A DNA stretch of 64,000 nucleotides from Marsupella aquatica (taxonomy: Eukaryota; Marchantiophyta), in contig OZ316894.1 in NCBI GenBank assembly GCA_973895155.1, forward strand, positions 3,534,001-3,598,000, given 5' to 3'. The notes beneath the pieces were generated by a model that was not told where the DNA came from, did no database searches, and was given only the letters and a program-made list of their open reading frames with translations. Both the position numbers and the translations under genes were made by a program. This document shows, piece by piece, positions 35,500 to 46,950 of the stretch (its first letter is position 1; each line of letters begins with the position of its first letter).

Positions 35500-37040
35500 T
35501 TCCTGGTGCGGGTCCCTGCCAGATCCGTTGGGGCTCACCTTGTCTGGGTTCCCTACAGAAAAACTGTCACATTGGGGTGGGGGGAGTCTAATTGTATTTC
35601 GTCCCCATTTCCGTTCAAGAAATTTTATGTATTTATGATAAAAGCGCGAACGAAGCCTCTAGATAATCCAGTGCAGACAAAAGTGATATGAATCACAATA
35701 AAAAGAATTTTAAATGAGGATGAACAAAAAATAACATTGAGTACAAATAAATACAAAATCTACATGGGGGTGGACAAAAAACAAAGACAAAGATTAACTA
35801 AAATATAGAGCTGCATAAAAATATTACTGTGCAAGTTTGTTTTTTTATATCAATGAGGGCTAGTAGCCACAACAATGCTCCAGACAGCACCGTAGTAAGG
35901 CACTGAATGTAGCACCGAACCCAAAAGGCCTTATTGAGCATCTCAAGTTTGGTGACTAAGAAAAATAGCTACAGCCCTTTGAATACTAGGTTTGAGCCAA
36001 TCCATGTAAAGATGTGTTGGGATTAGTTTAATGTGAAGATTTGTGATTGAGTACCAAACAAGGTATCAAATATGATAAATAATACAAATCTCTAAAAATT
36101 ACAACAAAAACTGATGTCGTAAACTTTGAGCCTAGTGTCTTGTCTTGCTAGTCTCCAGGCAAAATGGACAAGAGCATTGCCTAATTTGTCAGTAGGGTAG
36201 GTGTTACATTGTGAAAGGATGACAGGTTGTTTTCCATGCAAGTTTTACAAACAAAAAAAAACCATTCAAACACTTGCTTGACCTGGCATGACTGGTGACT
36301 CTAATCCTGCTTTAGGGTTTTAAACCCTAAACCCTTTGCCAAACATGACAAACCCCCGGCATGAGAGGAAAGATTTTGCAAAGTGTTTCAAAAGAAGCAC
36401 CAACACGGTCAAAAGTAATGAGTTTAGAATAGCCAGGTCTATTGTCTTAAAAATGTCCCGCATTGTCAAAGGATAAATGCAATGCAATGTTCCATTTTGA
36501 TGACGTCCTTCGTCCGGATGGGGTTTCCCTTCCTTTAACACAAAGGTATTTGCATGTGTTGTCACTAATGTCCAGGTGATTCTCAAGCTAACAAAGATTA
36601 ACATAAGGGGGAAGTCCCATCTTCTTCAACAAAGTGTTATTAATCTCATGCAAATTGACACAAGACTCCCCCAAGGCTATCGGTTACAATATCCATGTGG
36701 TTACAAGAAAAATTATTAAATTTCACTGAAAGTCTTGTTTATTTGGGGACACCTCAAGGCCTCAACTGGCTCCTTTCATTTCATTTTTCATTATAATTCC
36801 TACCAAGTCCTCCTATCATACAATAGGATCTGAGCTGGAGACCGGTTGGAGTAGTATCTGGTGCATTGACAAATGAGATATGCGATAAGGCCTAATGAAA
36901 GAAAGGGCGCCATAGTAGGTAGCCAACATGGTCTTTGTTCTTATTTTAAAAGATTCTTCATCATTGTTGCATACTCCATTTTGCCTGCATCGCCCACTTT
37001 GTACTGGGACCATGATCAATATCTTTATTGGGATAAGGCT
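35500..37040. other. Intergenic DNA; no gene seen
   Basis: Contains a small palindromic telomere-like motif near 36310-36335 (TTAGGGTTTTAAACCCTAA). No coding region, RNA gene or larger repeat could be supported. Confidence 0.4.
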
Positions 37041-37058
37041 TGGAAACCACCTGAGCGG

Positions 37059-37112
37059 GGCCTAGTGGTCAGCTCACGTGACCAGAGGTCTTAAGTTTGT
37101 TCCCTTCTGCTC
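37059..37112 (+). mobile_element. Second SINE-like pol III promoter segment
   Basis: GGCCTAGTGGTCAGCTCACG followed by GAGGTCTTAAGTTTGTTCCC matches the layout of tRNA-derived plant SINE heads (box A-like TAGTGGTCAGC, box B-like GTTTGTTCC). Box B departs from consensus, so it is probably an old inactive copy. Confidence 0.4.
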
Positions 37113-37596
37113 AAGATCCTAATATGGGGATTAAGCTAAAAACCACTTTGGACAGGTCAAATCTGTTGTGCCCAATAGGCACTTGTGGTAGTTGTAAAAA
37201 TTATGTTATTTATTTGGTAAAACATCAAGCAGGGGTTTTCAGAAAACGAAGCCCGGATGGACCTGCAAGTGTTACAAGTGCAGGTGGATACGGTCAACCA
37301 GGATGGACCTTGACAAAACAGTTTTTTTGACTCAGATAACAGGTTTTACAGTTTTGTGTGAAATATGACATGTAACTAGGTTGATACCAGTCATCCGTCA
37401 GTTGTGGCACAAGCCGTCCCTTCCAGTTAAACCACAACTGCCCTTCAAAAGCTATGGGTTATCTGTAGTTACCATTTGAAAGGAGTTTTTTCCTCAAATT
37501 GTGGAGTAAACTGGCATGCTAGAGGAGAACAATCTTTGAGATGTGAAAAAAGGGGAGGTCTTAGACACTTCCCTTTATATAGGGCAAGTTGCGGTT

Positions 37597-37875
37597 TGTT
37601 AAGGATTGCTCTTAGTCTTGTGACTCAAAGGTTACGATAATTAAGTTAACCTCAGTTAGGGACTTAGCTGAGGTTAGGTTATTTGTGTACGACCTTGCAT
37701 ATACCAGGGCTAGTGTAAGCCAATGGTATGTGGTGCTTGCTCATTGTAACGAAACAACTTGAGAAAGAGAGAGCTTGTGTGTTCGACTACTCTGAAGTAA
37801 AGTTGAAGTGTTTGTGTGGACGTAGCATTGGAGAAGAGGTGAACCATGTATGGATTGTGTCGAGTATATGAGCAT
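37597..37875 (+). repeat. 5' part of an older copia-type solo LTR, split by the younger element
   Basis: Starts TGTTAAGGATTGCTC, close to the reverse complement of the 45950-46293 LTR (TGTTAGATATTGCTC), and shares its CTTGTGACTCA, GGACTTAGCT and GGACGTAGC/AGGTGAACCA blocks. It is interrupted at AGCAT (37871-37875), where the full copia element inserted, and resumes at 44304. Flanking bases CGGTT (37592-37596) match CGATT after the far end in four of five positions, as an aged target duplication would. Confidence 0.75.
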
Positions 37876-38260
37876 TGTTGGGTATTTACTCTTACGTCTA
37901 GGTTAGGTATGACGTGGTTGATACAACAACGTGGGTTGGTACAACTACGTGGTTAGGTACAACTATGTGATTAGGTACAACTATGTGGTTAGGTACAACT
38001 ACGTTGCACACTATATCATAAGAGGCATGTGTGCTTGGAGAGGTAAAACCAAGGCTCATTGTTATGGAGCCACTTGAGAGATAGGGAGAGCTTACACTGT
38101 GGAGACTCGGTATAGCCGACGGGCTTAGAGTTCAGTAAAACTCTCTTGTGTGTTCCTGTGGACGTAGCCTCAAGGAGGTGAACCACGTATCTCTTGTGTC
38201 GACTATTGTGCGTTGGATGGTTCATGGGCTTGCCGTTGCGATCGTCGTCTATGCTCAACA
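37876..38260 (+). repeat. 5' LTR of the copia element
   Basis: 385 bp bounded by TG and CA. Five imperfect 18-bp subrepeats (GTGGTTAGGTACAACTAC type) lie at about 37913-38002. In many plant LTRs such arrays hold promoter or enhancer function, so it could be the U3 control region (inference). Confidence 0.97.
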
Positions 38261-38261
38261 A

Positions 38262-38276
38262 TTGGTATCAGAGCAT
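38262..38276 (+). promoter_or_regulatory. Primer-binding site (initiator tRNA-Met type)
   Basis: TTGGTATCAGAGC begins two bases past the 5' LTR. It matches the usual plant copia primer site complementary to the 3' end of initiator tRNA-Met. Confidence 0.9.
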
Positions 38277-39412
38277 GCTTGGGAGGTGACGTGTGTTCGT
38301 GACGGGATTTCATGACGGTTTTTCCAGCGTTGAGTGTCGGTGGATTTCCCAGAGTTCCGTCGCATGGAACTTGGAGTTTATGGGCTCAACGGATAGATCA
38401 GGGCAAGAGCTTTCTAACGGTGTGAAGAAATCGTTGAACGGAGCTCGTGGTGCAGAGAGATCTAAGTTTTCGTCGTTCTGGATTTTGTGAAGAAAGTTGG
38501 CAATCGACTCGGAGGGAGAAGCGTCAAGTGTTTTGACTCAACGGAGAGATTGAGGCAAGACGATTGTTTTGAGTCCGGGATTGGCTCTTTGATGCAAAGA
38601 GGAAGGCTAAGCAAAATCAATTACCTTGTTGGACTTGGTGACGGCACCAAGTGCAATTGATCAACATTCGCTGTTGACAAGGTACCATTTTTTTCTCTTT
38701 GAAAAACTGATTCGAAATTGGCTATGGCAATTGAGAGAAATCTGTCATCTTTACCAATTTTTTTCTCCCTCGTTCTTTCCTCGTTTTGGGTGCTTCTTAT
38801 ATCGATCTTCACCGCCTCGGAGTCTAGTTTCCAAATCTGAAATCAGATCTTGATTTCGTCAAAACCCGAGTGAGATATCTTGCGTTTGGTGTCGAGGGGT
38901 ACATTATGCCATGTGTATTTTCTGCGCGCGCGACCAATTTTGACGACGAAGGGTGGTAGGGGGTTTTGGGGGTTCGAGGACACGTGTCAGCCCCTCGATT
39001 GTTCTTCCAAAATTCCCACAGGGCCTGTACAAGGGTCATAGAATATTCCGAAAAACCAGAGAGCTATTTTTTGACCGTCCGACAAAGATTTCATCCGCCG
39101 AACGGTAACTTTTTTGGTTATTTTTCGGCGAGGTCGTAGCCATTGAAGTTGGCAACGCGGCGCACCAATCACATCGCAATTTCGACAATGGGTTGTACTT
39201 GGTATTTCGGTTATTCCCTGAGGTGGTCAAAACGGGGAGTTTCCCAAGGTTTTACCCACCTCGACCAAAATTTGAATAACTTTTCCGTCAAATTTTGATT
39301 TTGATTTCGGTTTTCAGTATTGGACTCCTAGCTTTGTGGGCTACGCGGCGGTGTTGAGTTTCGAGTTTTTTGAGAAGTTGTGAAAAAACAACATTTTTTA
39401 TGATTTTCTCAT

Positions 39413-42400
39413 ATGAGTGATTCGGAGGAGTTTTTCGAAGACGTGGAACTTGAAGCACGAGGATCACCGCGGAGGTTTCAGGGGCAGAGAGAGGAGCAGG
39501 AGAAAGAGCACATGACACCGATACCATCACCGGTGCGGCGTGTGGTGGAGGAAGCAGTACTACTACCGGAGCTCACGGTAGTGCCAAAGAAGAAGATGGG
39601 GACTTTCAAGCTTGGGGGACCCAAGTATGAAGTGACAAAGTATGATGGGCGCTCTGACTACTTGCTATGGGAGAAGCAGGTGAAGGGAGTGCTCTATGCG
39701 TCAGGGATGGGCCAACTGCTGAGCCCTCGTGAAGACGATGTTGATGAGAAATAATGGGACCGCATGCAGGAGCAGGGAGTGTGGTATGTTACACTCTATC
39801 TCATGCCTCCCATCATCAAGCAGTTGGGTGCACATAAGGATTGCATGTCCTTGTTTGCGGAATTGCAGAGCAAGTATCACCGCAAGGAGTTGTCGAACCG
39901 GCTCTACACTTCCTACAAACTGATGAGTTTCAGGATGAAGGAATCCGGTACGAAGTTGCAAGATCATGTGGATGCTTTCAACGACATGGTCATTGACTTG
40001 GAAAACCTTGGGGAGACTTTGAATGATGAGACGAAGGCTCTGCAGCTTCTTAGTTCATTGCCTCCATCTTACCAGTCCCTATCACGAGTGTTGTTGCATC
40101 GTGATAGGGATACCATTTCATACAATGACGTGGTAAGTTCTCTACTTAGTGATGATCTTCAGCAGAAGATGCACATCACGTCACAACCTTCATCATCTGG
40201 TGCTGCCCTCAATGTTAACCGTGGGAGGAGTATGCAGCGACCAACTGGGGACTGTAGAACCCAGTTTAGATCTAAATCCAGATCTAAGTCCAAGGGTAAA
40301 TTCCCTCAGAGGAGGCAGGTGACATGTTGGAAGTGCAACCAAGTTGGACACTTCAAGCGAGACTGTAAGGGAAAGGCAGCGGAAACTTCATCGGCAAATA
40401 TGGCTAGGGCTGATGGAGAAGCTGATTTACTCAATGATGAGTATGTTTTATGAAGCCGGGGGTATACCCTGTGCACGTCATCTAGGAGAGCAGATGATGT
40501 GTGGATTCTTGATTGTGCTTGCTCTTTTCATATTTGTTACATTCGTGAGTTTTTCAGTTCTTACTCTGTTTCAAACGGTTCAGTTCTGATGGGAAATGAT
40601 CACTCCTGTCAAATTGAGGGAATTGGGTCTGTGAAGATTCAAATGTTTGATGGCGCTGTGTGCACAGTGTCCGGAGTCAGGTATGTACTTGGCATGCGTA
40701 AGAATCTGATTTCACTCGGTGTGTTGGATTCAAATGGTCATCAATGGAGCGTTATTGATGGTGAACTTCAAGTCAGGTTGGGAGAGACTGATTTTGAAGG
40801 GGAGTAGACAAAAGAATTTGTATGTGTTACAGGGCAATACTGTATGTGGAGAGGCCAATGTAACCAAGTCTCACGAGGAGATGACTCAATTGTGGCATTC
40901 ACGGCTAGGCCACATGAGTGAGAAGGGTTTGGCTATCTTACGGAAGAATGGACTCATTTCTGATTTGCAATCTTGTAAATTAGAGTTTTGTGAGCATTGC
41001 ATTCTTGGAAAGCAGCATCGTCGTGCTTTTGGTGTTGGAACTCATCGTTCCAAAGCGATTCTTGAGTACATACATAGTGACGTGTGGGGTCCATCCCCGA
41101 CTCCCTCACACTCTGGAAAGTTGTACTATGTATCATTTATTGATGATTACTCAAGATTTGTGTGAATTTATTTCATGACGCATAAGTCTGATGTCTTGTC
41201 CATTTTTAAGAAGTGGAAGGCCCAGGTGGAGAATCAGACTGGAAACACGATCAAGTGTTTGGATACAAGGGTGAAGAGTCTGAGGTCAGACAACGGCGGG
41301 GAGTACACTTCAATGGAATTTGAAGAGTACTGTTCAGAACAAGGGATAACTCGCCATTTCACCATAGTTTATACTCCGCAGCAGAATGATGTCGCTGAGA
41401 GGCTCAATCGGACACTGTTGGAGTGGTCACGGAGTATGTTGAGCCAATCAGGTTTACCACAAGAATTTTGGGCAGAAGCTGTCAATACCGCAACTTATTT
41501 GGTAAATCTTTCTCCTTCTAGTGCTATCAATTTCAAAACGCCGTTTGAGATGCGCTATAAGCGGCAAGCAGACTATCATGGCTTGGTAGTTTTTGGAAGT
41601 GATGCATATGCTCTCACACCGAAGTAGAATAGGACCAAGTTGGATCTTACCTCCAAGAAATGTGTTTTTCTTGGGTACCAGAGTTGTGTGAAAGCCTATA
41701 GGCTATGGGATCCTATTGCCTATAAGCTCGTTGTGAGTAGGGATGTTTCCTTCAATGAACCTAGATTATTGAAGGAGGGGGAGAATACTCAGGTCTCCTG
41801 TACTGACAAAGGAAAATCTCCTATCCCGGATCTCGTTGAGGGGGAGATTGGTTATGAGGTGCATGACCGGAGAGAAGGAGTTGCTCCAATTATGGAGTTG
41901 GTTCCTGTGCTAGAGGAACCAGAGGAGTTTGTTGATGCTGGTGAGCAGCAAGTGGATGCTGTTGAGCTTCAAATTGTACCAGCACACGCAGATCAATCGG
42001 AGTCATCGGCTAGAAGAACATCTGGTCGCACTGTACGCGCTCCACCAAGGTATGGACAGTGGGTTGATTCATCTCAACTGCAAGAGGATGATTTTACAGC
42101 TGATGATGGGGGTGATGCATTAATTTTGGAAGAAGGGGAACCTTCTTCATTTCATGAGGCAAGTGCTTCAAAGGAGAAGCAGAAGTGGACTGCAGCAATG
42201 CAAACGGAGATGCAGTCACTAAAGGACAACAAAACTTGGGAGTTTGTTAAGCTGCCTAAGGGTCAGCAAGTGGTGGACAGCAAGTGGATTTACAAGCTGA
42301 AGGATAATTCCATAGGAGGTGGATCGAAGGTCTACAAGGCTAGGTTGGTAGCAAAGGGATTCACACAAGAGAAAGGTGTGGATTACAATGAGGTCTTCTC

Positions 42401-43723
42401 ACCAGTTGCTAAGTACTTTACAATACGACTATTGTGTGTACTTGTTGTAATGTTTGGTCTGCTGCTAGATCAGATGGATGTTGTCACAGCTTTCCTCTAT
42501 GGCACATTGGAAGAGGTGATCTTTATGAGACAACCGCTAGGTTTTGTGAAGAGAGGACAGGAGGAATTGGTTTGCAGATTGCTGAAATCCTTGTATGGGT
42601 TGAAGCAGTCATCAAGACAGTGGAACAAGCGGTTTGACGATTGGATTCGGTCACAAGGTTTTCACAGAAGTGTATTTGACCCTTGTGTGTATTTGAAACC
42701 GGTAAAGAATGTTGTCTTTGGATTTATTGTTTTAGTACTTTATGTGGATGATATGCTAATTGCAGCCAAGGATAGGTCTGAGATTGTTAAGCTCAAGGCA
42801 CTGCTTAGTGCAGAGTTTAAGATGAAGGACTTAGGGCCAGCTAAGAGGATTTTGGGTATGGAGATCATTAGGGACTTGGAGGCTGGCAAGCTATGGTTGA
42901 CGCAGAGCAGTTATGCGAGGAAGGTAATTACAAGGTTCAACATGGGGAATAGCAAGCCAGTAAGTACCCCATTGGCTCCACACTTCAAGTTATCATCAGC
43001 GTTCTGTCCTACGGATGACACAGAGAAGGGGTTGATGTCAAAGGTTCTGTATGACAAGGCAGTGGGGAGTCTCATGTATTTGATGACTTGCACTAGACCT
43101 GATCTTGCCATGGCTATGGGCAAGGTGAGCAGGTACATGTCGAATCTAGGGAAGGTACACTGGGAAGCAGTGAAGTGGATTATCAGGTACTTGAAGGGTA
43201 CCATGGATCATGGTCTTTTATTTGATGCGAATGCAAAGAATGCTAAATCATTGATTGGCTATGTTGATTCTGACTATGGACAAGATTTGGACCGAAGGAG
43301 ATCAACAACAGGATACGTGTTCACACTTGGCGGTGGATGCATAAGTTGGAGGTCTACTTTGCAGAAGTGTATTGCTCAGTCTACTACAGAAGCGGAGTAT
43401 GTTGCAGCTGCGGAAGTAGCAAAGGAAGCAATTTGGTTGGATAGACTTATCACTGAAATGGGATTGCCATAGGGGAATGTGAAGCTCCATTGTGATAGTC
43501 AAAGTGCGCTCCACCTTGCTGTGAACTAGGTGATGGATAGCAGAGTGAAGCACATTGACATCAGGTACCATTTTATCAGGCAGGCTGTGTCTGATAATTT
43601 GTTTGGGCTAGTCAAGATTGATGGTAAACTCAACCCGGCTGACGCATTTACCAAAGTGATTCCTTTGGAGAGTTTCTCTGGACACCGTGACGTATTGCAG
43701 GTTTTGCAATTGCATCACAAGTA
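39413..43723 (+). pseudogene. Copia gag-pol polyprotein, interrupted
   Basis: The frame starts at ATG 39413, after a leader of about 1.15 kb. Domains in order: gag with CCHC knuckle (CWKCNQVGHFKRDC, from 40325); protease (motif DCACSFH near 40508, where copia usually has D-S/T-A/G); GAG-pre-integrase with HHCC residues (40880-41030); integrase core (SDVWGP, SDNGGEY, 41070-41500); reverse transcriptase with YVDD (42741-42752); RNase H (43230-43720). Breaks: stops at 39752, 40451, 41163, 41625, 43470 and 43527, and a frameshift near 40798 in a G run. Before the shift all pieces share one frame, and after it all share another, so it was once a single polyprotein. It encodes no complete product now. 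Confidence 0.95.
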
Positions 43724-43900
43724 GAGTCTTCTTAACATTCATTGTAATTACTGATATATGCTCTTCCTCATTCCTATGTATTAGGCTACGACTTAGTTCT
43801 GGTTTGCTCTAGTTAGAAGGGAAACCGGTTTGGTTTTTGTCCAGAACTTCCCGCTGAGGGATCATATACATTGGCAGTATTACTCTCCCCTAGACCAGAG

Positions 43901-43913
43901 TCAAGGGGAAGAT
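43901..43913 (+). promoter_or_regulatory. Polypurine tract of the copia element
   Basis: AAGGGGAAGA lies directly before the 3' LTR, the expected place for the plus-strand primer of reverse transcription. Confidence 0.85.
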
Positions 43914-44298
43914 TGTTGGGTATTTACTCTTACGTCTAGGTTAGGTATGACGTGGTTGATACAACAACGTGGGTTGGTACAACTACGTGGTTAGGTACAA
44001 CTACGTGATTAGGTACAACTATGTGGTTAGGTACAACTACGTTGCACACTATATCATAAGAGGCATGTGTGCTTGGAGAGGTAAAACCAAGGCTCATTGT
44101 TATGGAGCCACTTGAGAGATAGGGAGAGCTTACACTGTGGAGACTCGGTATAGCCGACGGGCTTAGAGTTCAGTAAAGCTCTCTTGTGTATTCCCGTGGA
44201 CGTAGCCTCAAGGAGGTGAACCACGTATCTCTTGTGTCGACTATTGTGCGTTGGATGGTTCATGGGCTTGCCGTTGCGATCGTCGTCTATGCTCAACA
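43914..44298 (+). repeat. 3' LTR of the copia element
   Basis: 385 bp, the same length as the 5' LTR, with about four substitutions and no indels. It carries the same five-unit 18-bp array and is followed directly by target duplication AGCAT. Confidence 0.97.
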
Positions 44299-44303
44299 AG
44301 CAT

Positions 44304-44353
44304 ATGGTGAGTCATGATCGTATCATCATGAAGGAAGACGTCATAATTCAACA
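44304..44353 (+). repeat. 3' part of the older solo LTR split by the copia insertion
   Basis: Continues the 37597-37875 LTR after the duplicated AGCAT and ends ATTCAACA, the CA expected for an LTR end, followed by CGATT. Total reconstructed length is about 329 bp, close to the 344 bp of the related solo LTR at 45950. Confidence 0.65.
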
Positions 44354-44359
44354 CGATTT

Positions 44360-45180
44360 AAGTACTCTTCCTTGTTTGCTCTCAAAGAGCTTATGAGACT
44401 CCCTCTCACCAAGCTCTCATTTCCCAAATACTTGTAGTCCTGTCATAGAGCTCCCTCAGTCTTCAAGACTTGTCTGTTTCCATGACCCAATGTTGCTTAT
44501 GTCCCTGATTGATTGCTGCTACTCTTGTTTAAGATTGCAGCTCTGAAAAAGAAAACCTCAAAGAATTTTTTGTGAGACAAAGCTCTATGTTTGGTCAGAA
44601 TTACAAAACAGATGTTGCTTATTTACCAGCTTGAATCCTGCTAATCATGTTCCCTGATCGCAGCTCTGGCATGGAAACCTCAAAGACTTGTTGTTAGTCA
44701 AGCTTCATCTATGATCAGCAAATCACGAAAGAAAAAAAAACTGAGAGAGACCTCACAGTCTGTAAAAAGTGTCCTCTACTCTCAGGCTTTGATCACTCCT
44801 GCGCCTTTGCAATTAGATGCTAAGAAGGATATTCACTTTTTTTTCGTTCTTGCTCGTCCGCTTTCAATGATTTCCTCCAATTCAAGAATTTCAGTATAGG
44901 TTCTGCTGCAGCTATTTTTTCTGGTCCTTTATTTTCATCTCTGTGCAGTTTGTGTTGAACAGCTCTAGGGTGCGTCACATCACATCAAAATAATCACAGA
45001 ACATTACATCAAAATAATCACAAATGACATAGCCAATCACACATGACATAGCCGACATTGAAAGTACATGATTTATGCTTGTCTTGGCTACGTCCACTTT
45101 GTGAGAGAAGATTCATAAAAAATTAGAATACAAGGTTGTACATTTTTATACTGTGGTAGTCTTTCAAATTGGCAGGAAGT
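44360..45180. other. Intergenic DNA with a duplicated segment; no gene seen
   Basis: Blocks GATTGCAGCTCTG, GAAAACCTCAAAGA and GGTCAG near 44535-44600 recur near 44660-44720 in diverged form. ACATCAAAATAATCACA is repeated near 44985. No coding signal. Confidence 0.45.
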
Positions 45181-45278
45181 TTTGGGTAAAAAAGCAAACT
45201 GGAAAACATGGAAGGAATACATAACAAATGGAAATATATTTAGTGTGAATGTTAATGAAAGAGTGAACCCACTATTTT

Positions 45279-45475
45279 CAAAGCAAGAAGGAAAAAAGGG
45301 AGTGCTACTGCATGAGTATCATGACTTCCCTGTACCATCCATGCATATGCGGTGCTCATCTTCAAAGCAAGAAGAAAAAGGGAGTGCACTGCATGAGTAT
45401 CAATTCTTCCCTGTACCGTCCATGCATATGAAGTGCTCATCCCTCTACCATCCATGCATAGGAAGTGCTACATAC
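45279..45475 (+). repeat. Tandem repeat, two full and one partial copy of about 80 bp
   Basis: TCAAAGCAAGAAG, GCATGAGTATCA and CCATGCATATG blocks recur at about 80-bp spacing from 45279; a partial third copy starts near 45440. Confidence 0.85.
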
Positions 45476-45833
45476 TCTATTGGGTATTGCATGATAGTCA
45501 TGTGGAATAATGGCAGGAGTCTAATTGCAGGTATTACACACTGAAGAAGGTAAATGTAATCAATGAAGAAAGAGGAGATTAAAAATAGTGAAAAAGAGGG
45601 GGGGGGGAATGAGGGGGAAATGAGGGGAAAAAATGATATAAACAAAGAAAATAACACTATTGTCACTTTATTGTACTTTGGTGGTCATTGCTTCTGCCCC
45701 ACCTTGCTCTGCTCCTCCCAGTTGGCTGCCCCAGTCATCTATTAAGGGTGCTGGTTACAGACAATTCCAAACTAACTAGAGTTACTTTGCTTAACCAGGG
45801 GTGGGAAAGGTGACAACATAGTAATCTATCTAG

Positions 45834-46950
45834 CTGATATAGCATGTTCATCTTGGAACATGCTTCATTTTTTTGTTGATTTTTTAGTGATATGGAGGTG
45901 AGCTAATTTTTTGTGGCAAATATAAAGAGGACATTGATTAGGAAGACGTTGTTAAGCATAGACGACATTCGTAACGGCAAGCCTATGAACCATCCAACGC
46001 ACAATAGTTGACACAGAGAGATACGTGGTTCACCTCCACATGAGGCTACGTCCACGGGAACACACAAGAGCTTTACTGCACTCTAGGCCGACCGGCCATA
46101 CCAAGCATCCACATCACAAGCTCTCCCTATCTCTCAACTAGCTCCGTAACAATGAGCCTAAGTTCCACCAGGGTCTGGCATCAGCCTTGGCTATATACAC
46201 AACAACACTACCGCTAACAATAGCTAAGTCCTAATCCGAGTTAGCCTAACTGTAGTTAGTTCATGAGTCACAAGACTAGAGCAATATCTAACAGACGTAC
46301 AGTCTATGATATTGAAAAGTTGTGCACATAAAATACAAGAATAAAAGTACCCATGTAAAGAAAAGTAATAATGAGTTGGAAAAGTTTAAGTCTATGGTAT
46401 TGGGCTGTGCACATAATGTACACAAGTAGAGATACTTATGTACTTACCTTAGACAATGACACTCAAATTAATTAAAACCATAAATTTAGGACACAAAACC
46501 ATGAGTACAACTTAAAGACATAAGGAGTGCACCTTAATTAGTTAGATCATTTCTTCTTCACTCATGAGAATAAGGGCTAGAAATTCTATGAGCTTTGTTA
46601 AAGGGTGGATGATCTTAAATATAGTAAAGATTACAAAATTTAGAGGGGTGCCAGAATAAATTCAAAATCTAAACTATACAAGGGATGCACCTTGGTAAGA
46701 CACATTGAAATAAAATACATAACAAAAGAAGTTTGAATAAAACAAAATACTGAAAGTTGCATGCACCAAAAGCTACCACAATCAAAAGCTAGGACAAGTA
46801 TCTATGGTATAAAGTGAAACATCTAGACCGTGACTCTGGGGATACAAGTAAGCCAAGGTTGGAAATGGCAATGCAAATGGGTAGGATGGTAATCATAATC
46901 TATTTATGAGCAAAGCTTGGGCATTCAGGCTAATTAAACTAACAAGAGTG
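45834..46950. repeat. Dispersed repeat family R, copy 2, interrupted by a solo LTR
   Basis: TATAGCATGTTCATCTTGGA at 45837, AACCATAAATTTAGGA near 46484 and GGGTGCCAGAATAAATTC near 46643 follow the same order as in 22655-23480. The insert at 45950-46293 separates two parts that are adjacent in copy 1. Confidence 0.7.
45950..46293 (-). mobile_element. Copia-type solo LTR with perfect target duplication
   Basis: A 344-bp LTR in reverse orientation, related to but diverged from the 37876 element's LTR (shared GTGCGTTGGATGGTTCAT and CCACGTATCTCT blocks when reversed). GACGT flanks it on both sides (45945-45949 and 46294-46298). No internal region remains, so it arose by LTR-LTR recombination. Confidence 0.9.

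Larger units (their letters stand above)
37876..44298 (+). mobile_element. Young Ty1/copia LTR retrotransposon, 6.4 kb, defective
   Basis: Complete structure: two 385-bp LTRs (TGTTGGG … TCAACA), a perfect 5-bp target duplication AGCAT (37871-37875 and 44299-44303), a tRNA-Met-type primer site right after the 5' LTR and a polypurine tract before the 3' LTR. The order gag, protease, integrase, reverse transcriptase, RNase H defines copia. The LTRs differ at about four positions, all transitions (about 1%), so insertion was recent. The single gag-pol frame is nevertheless interrupted repeatedly, so this copy is not autonomous. Confidence 0.97.
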
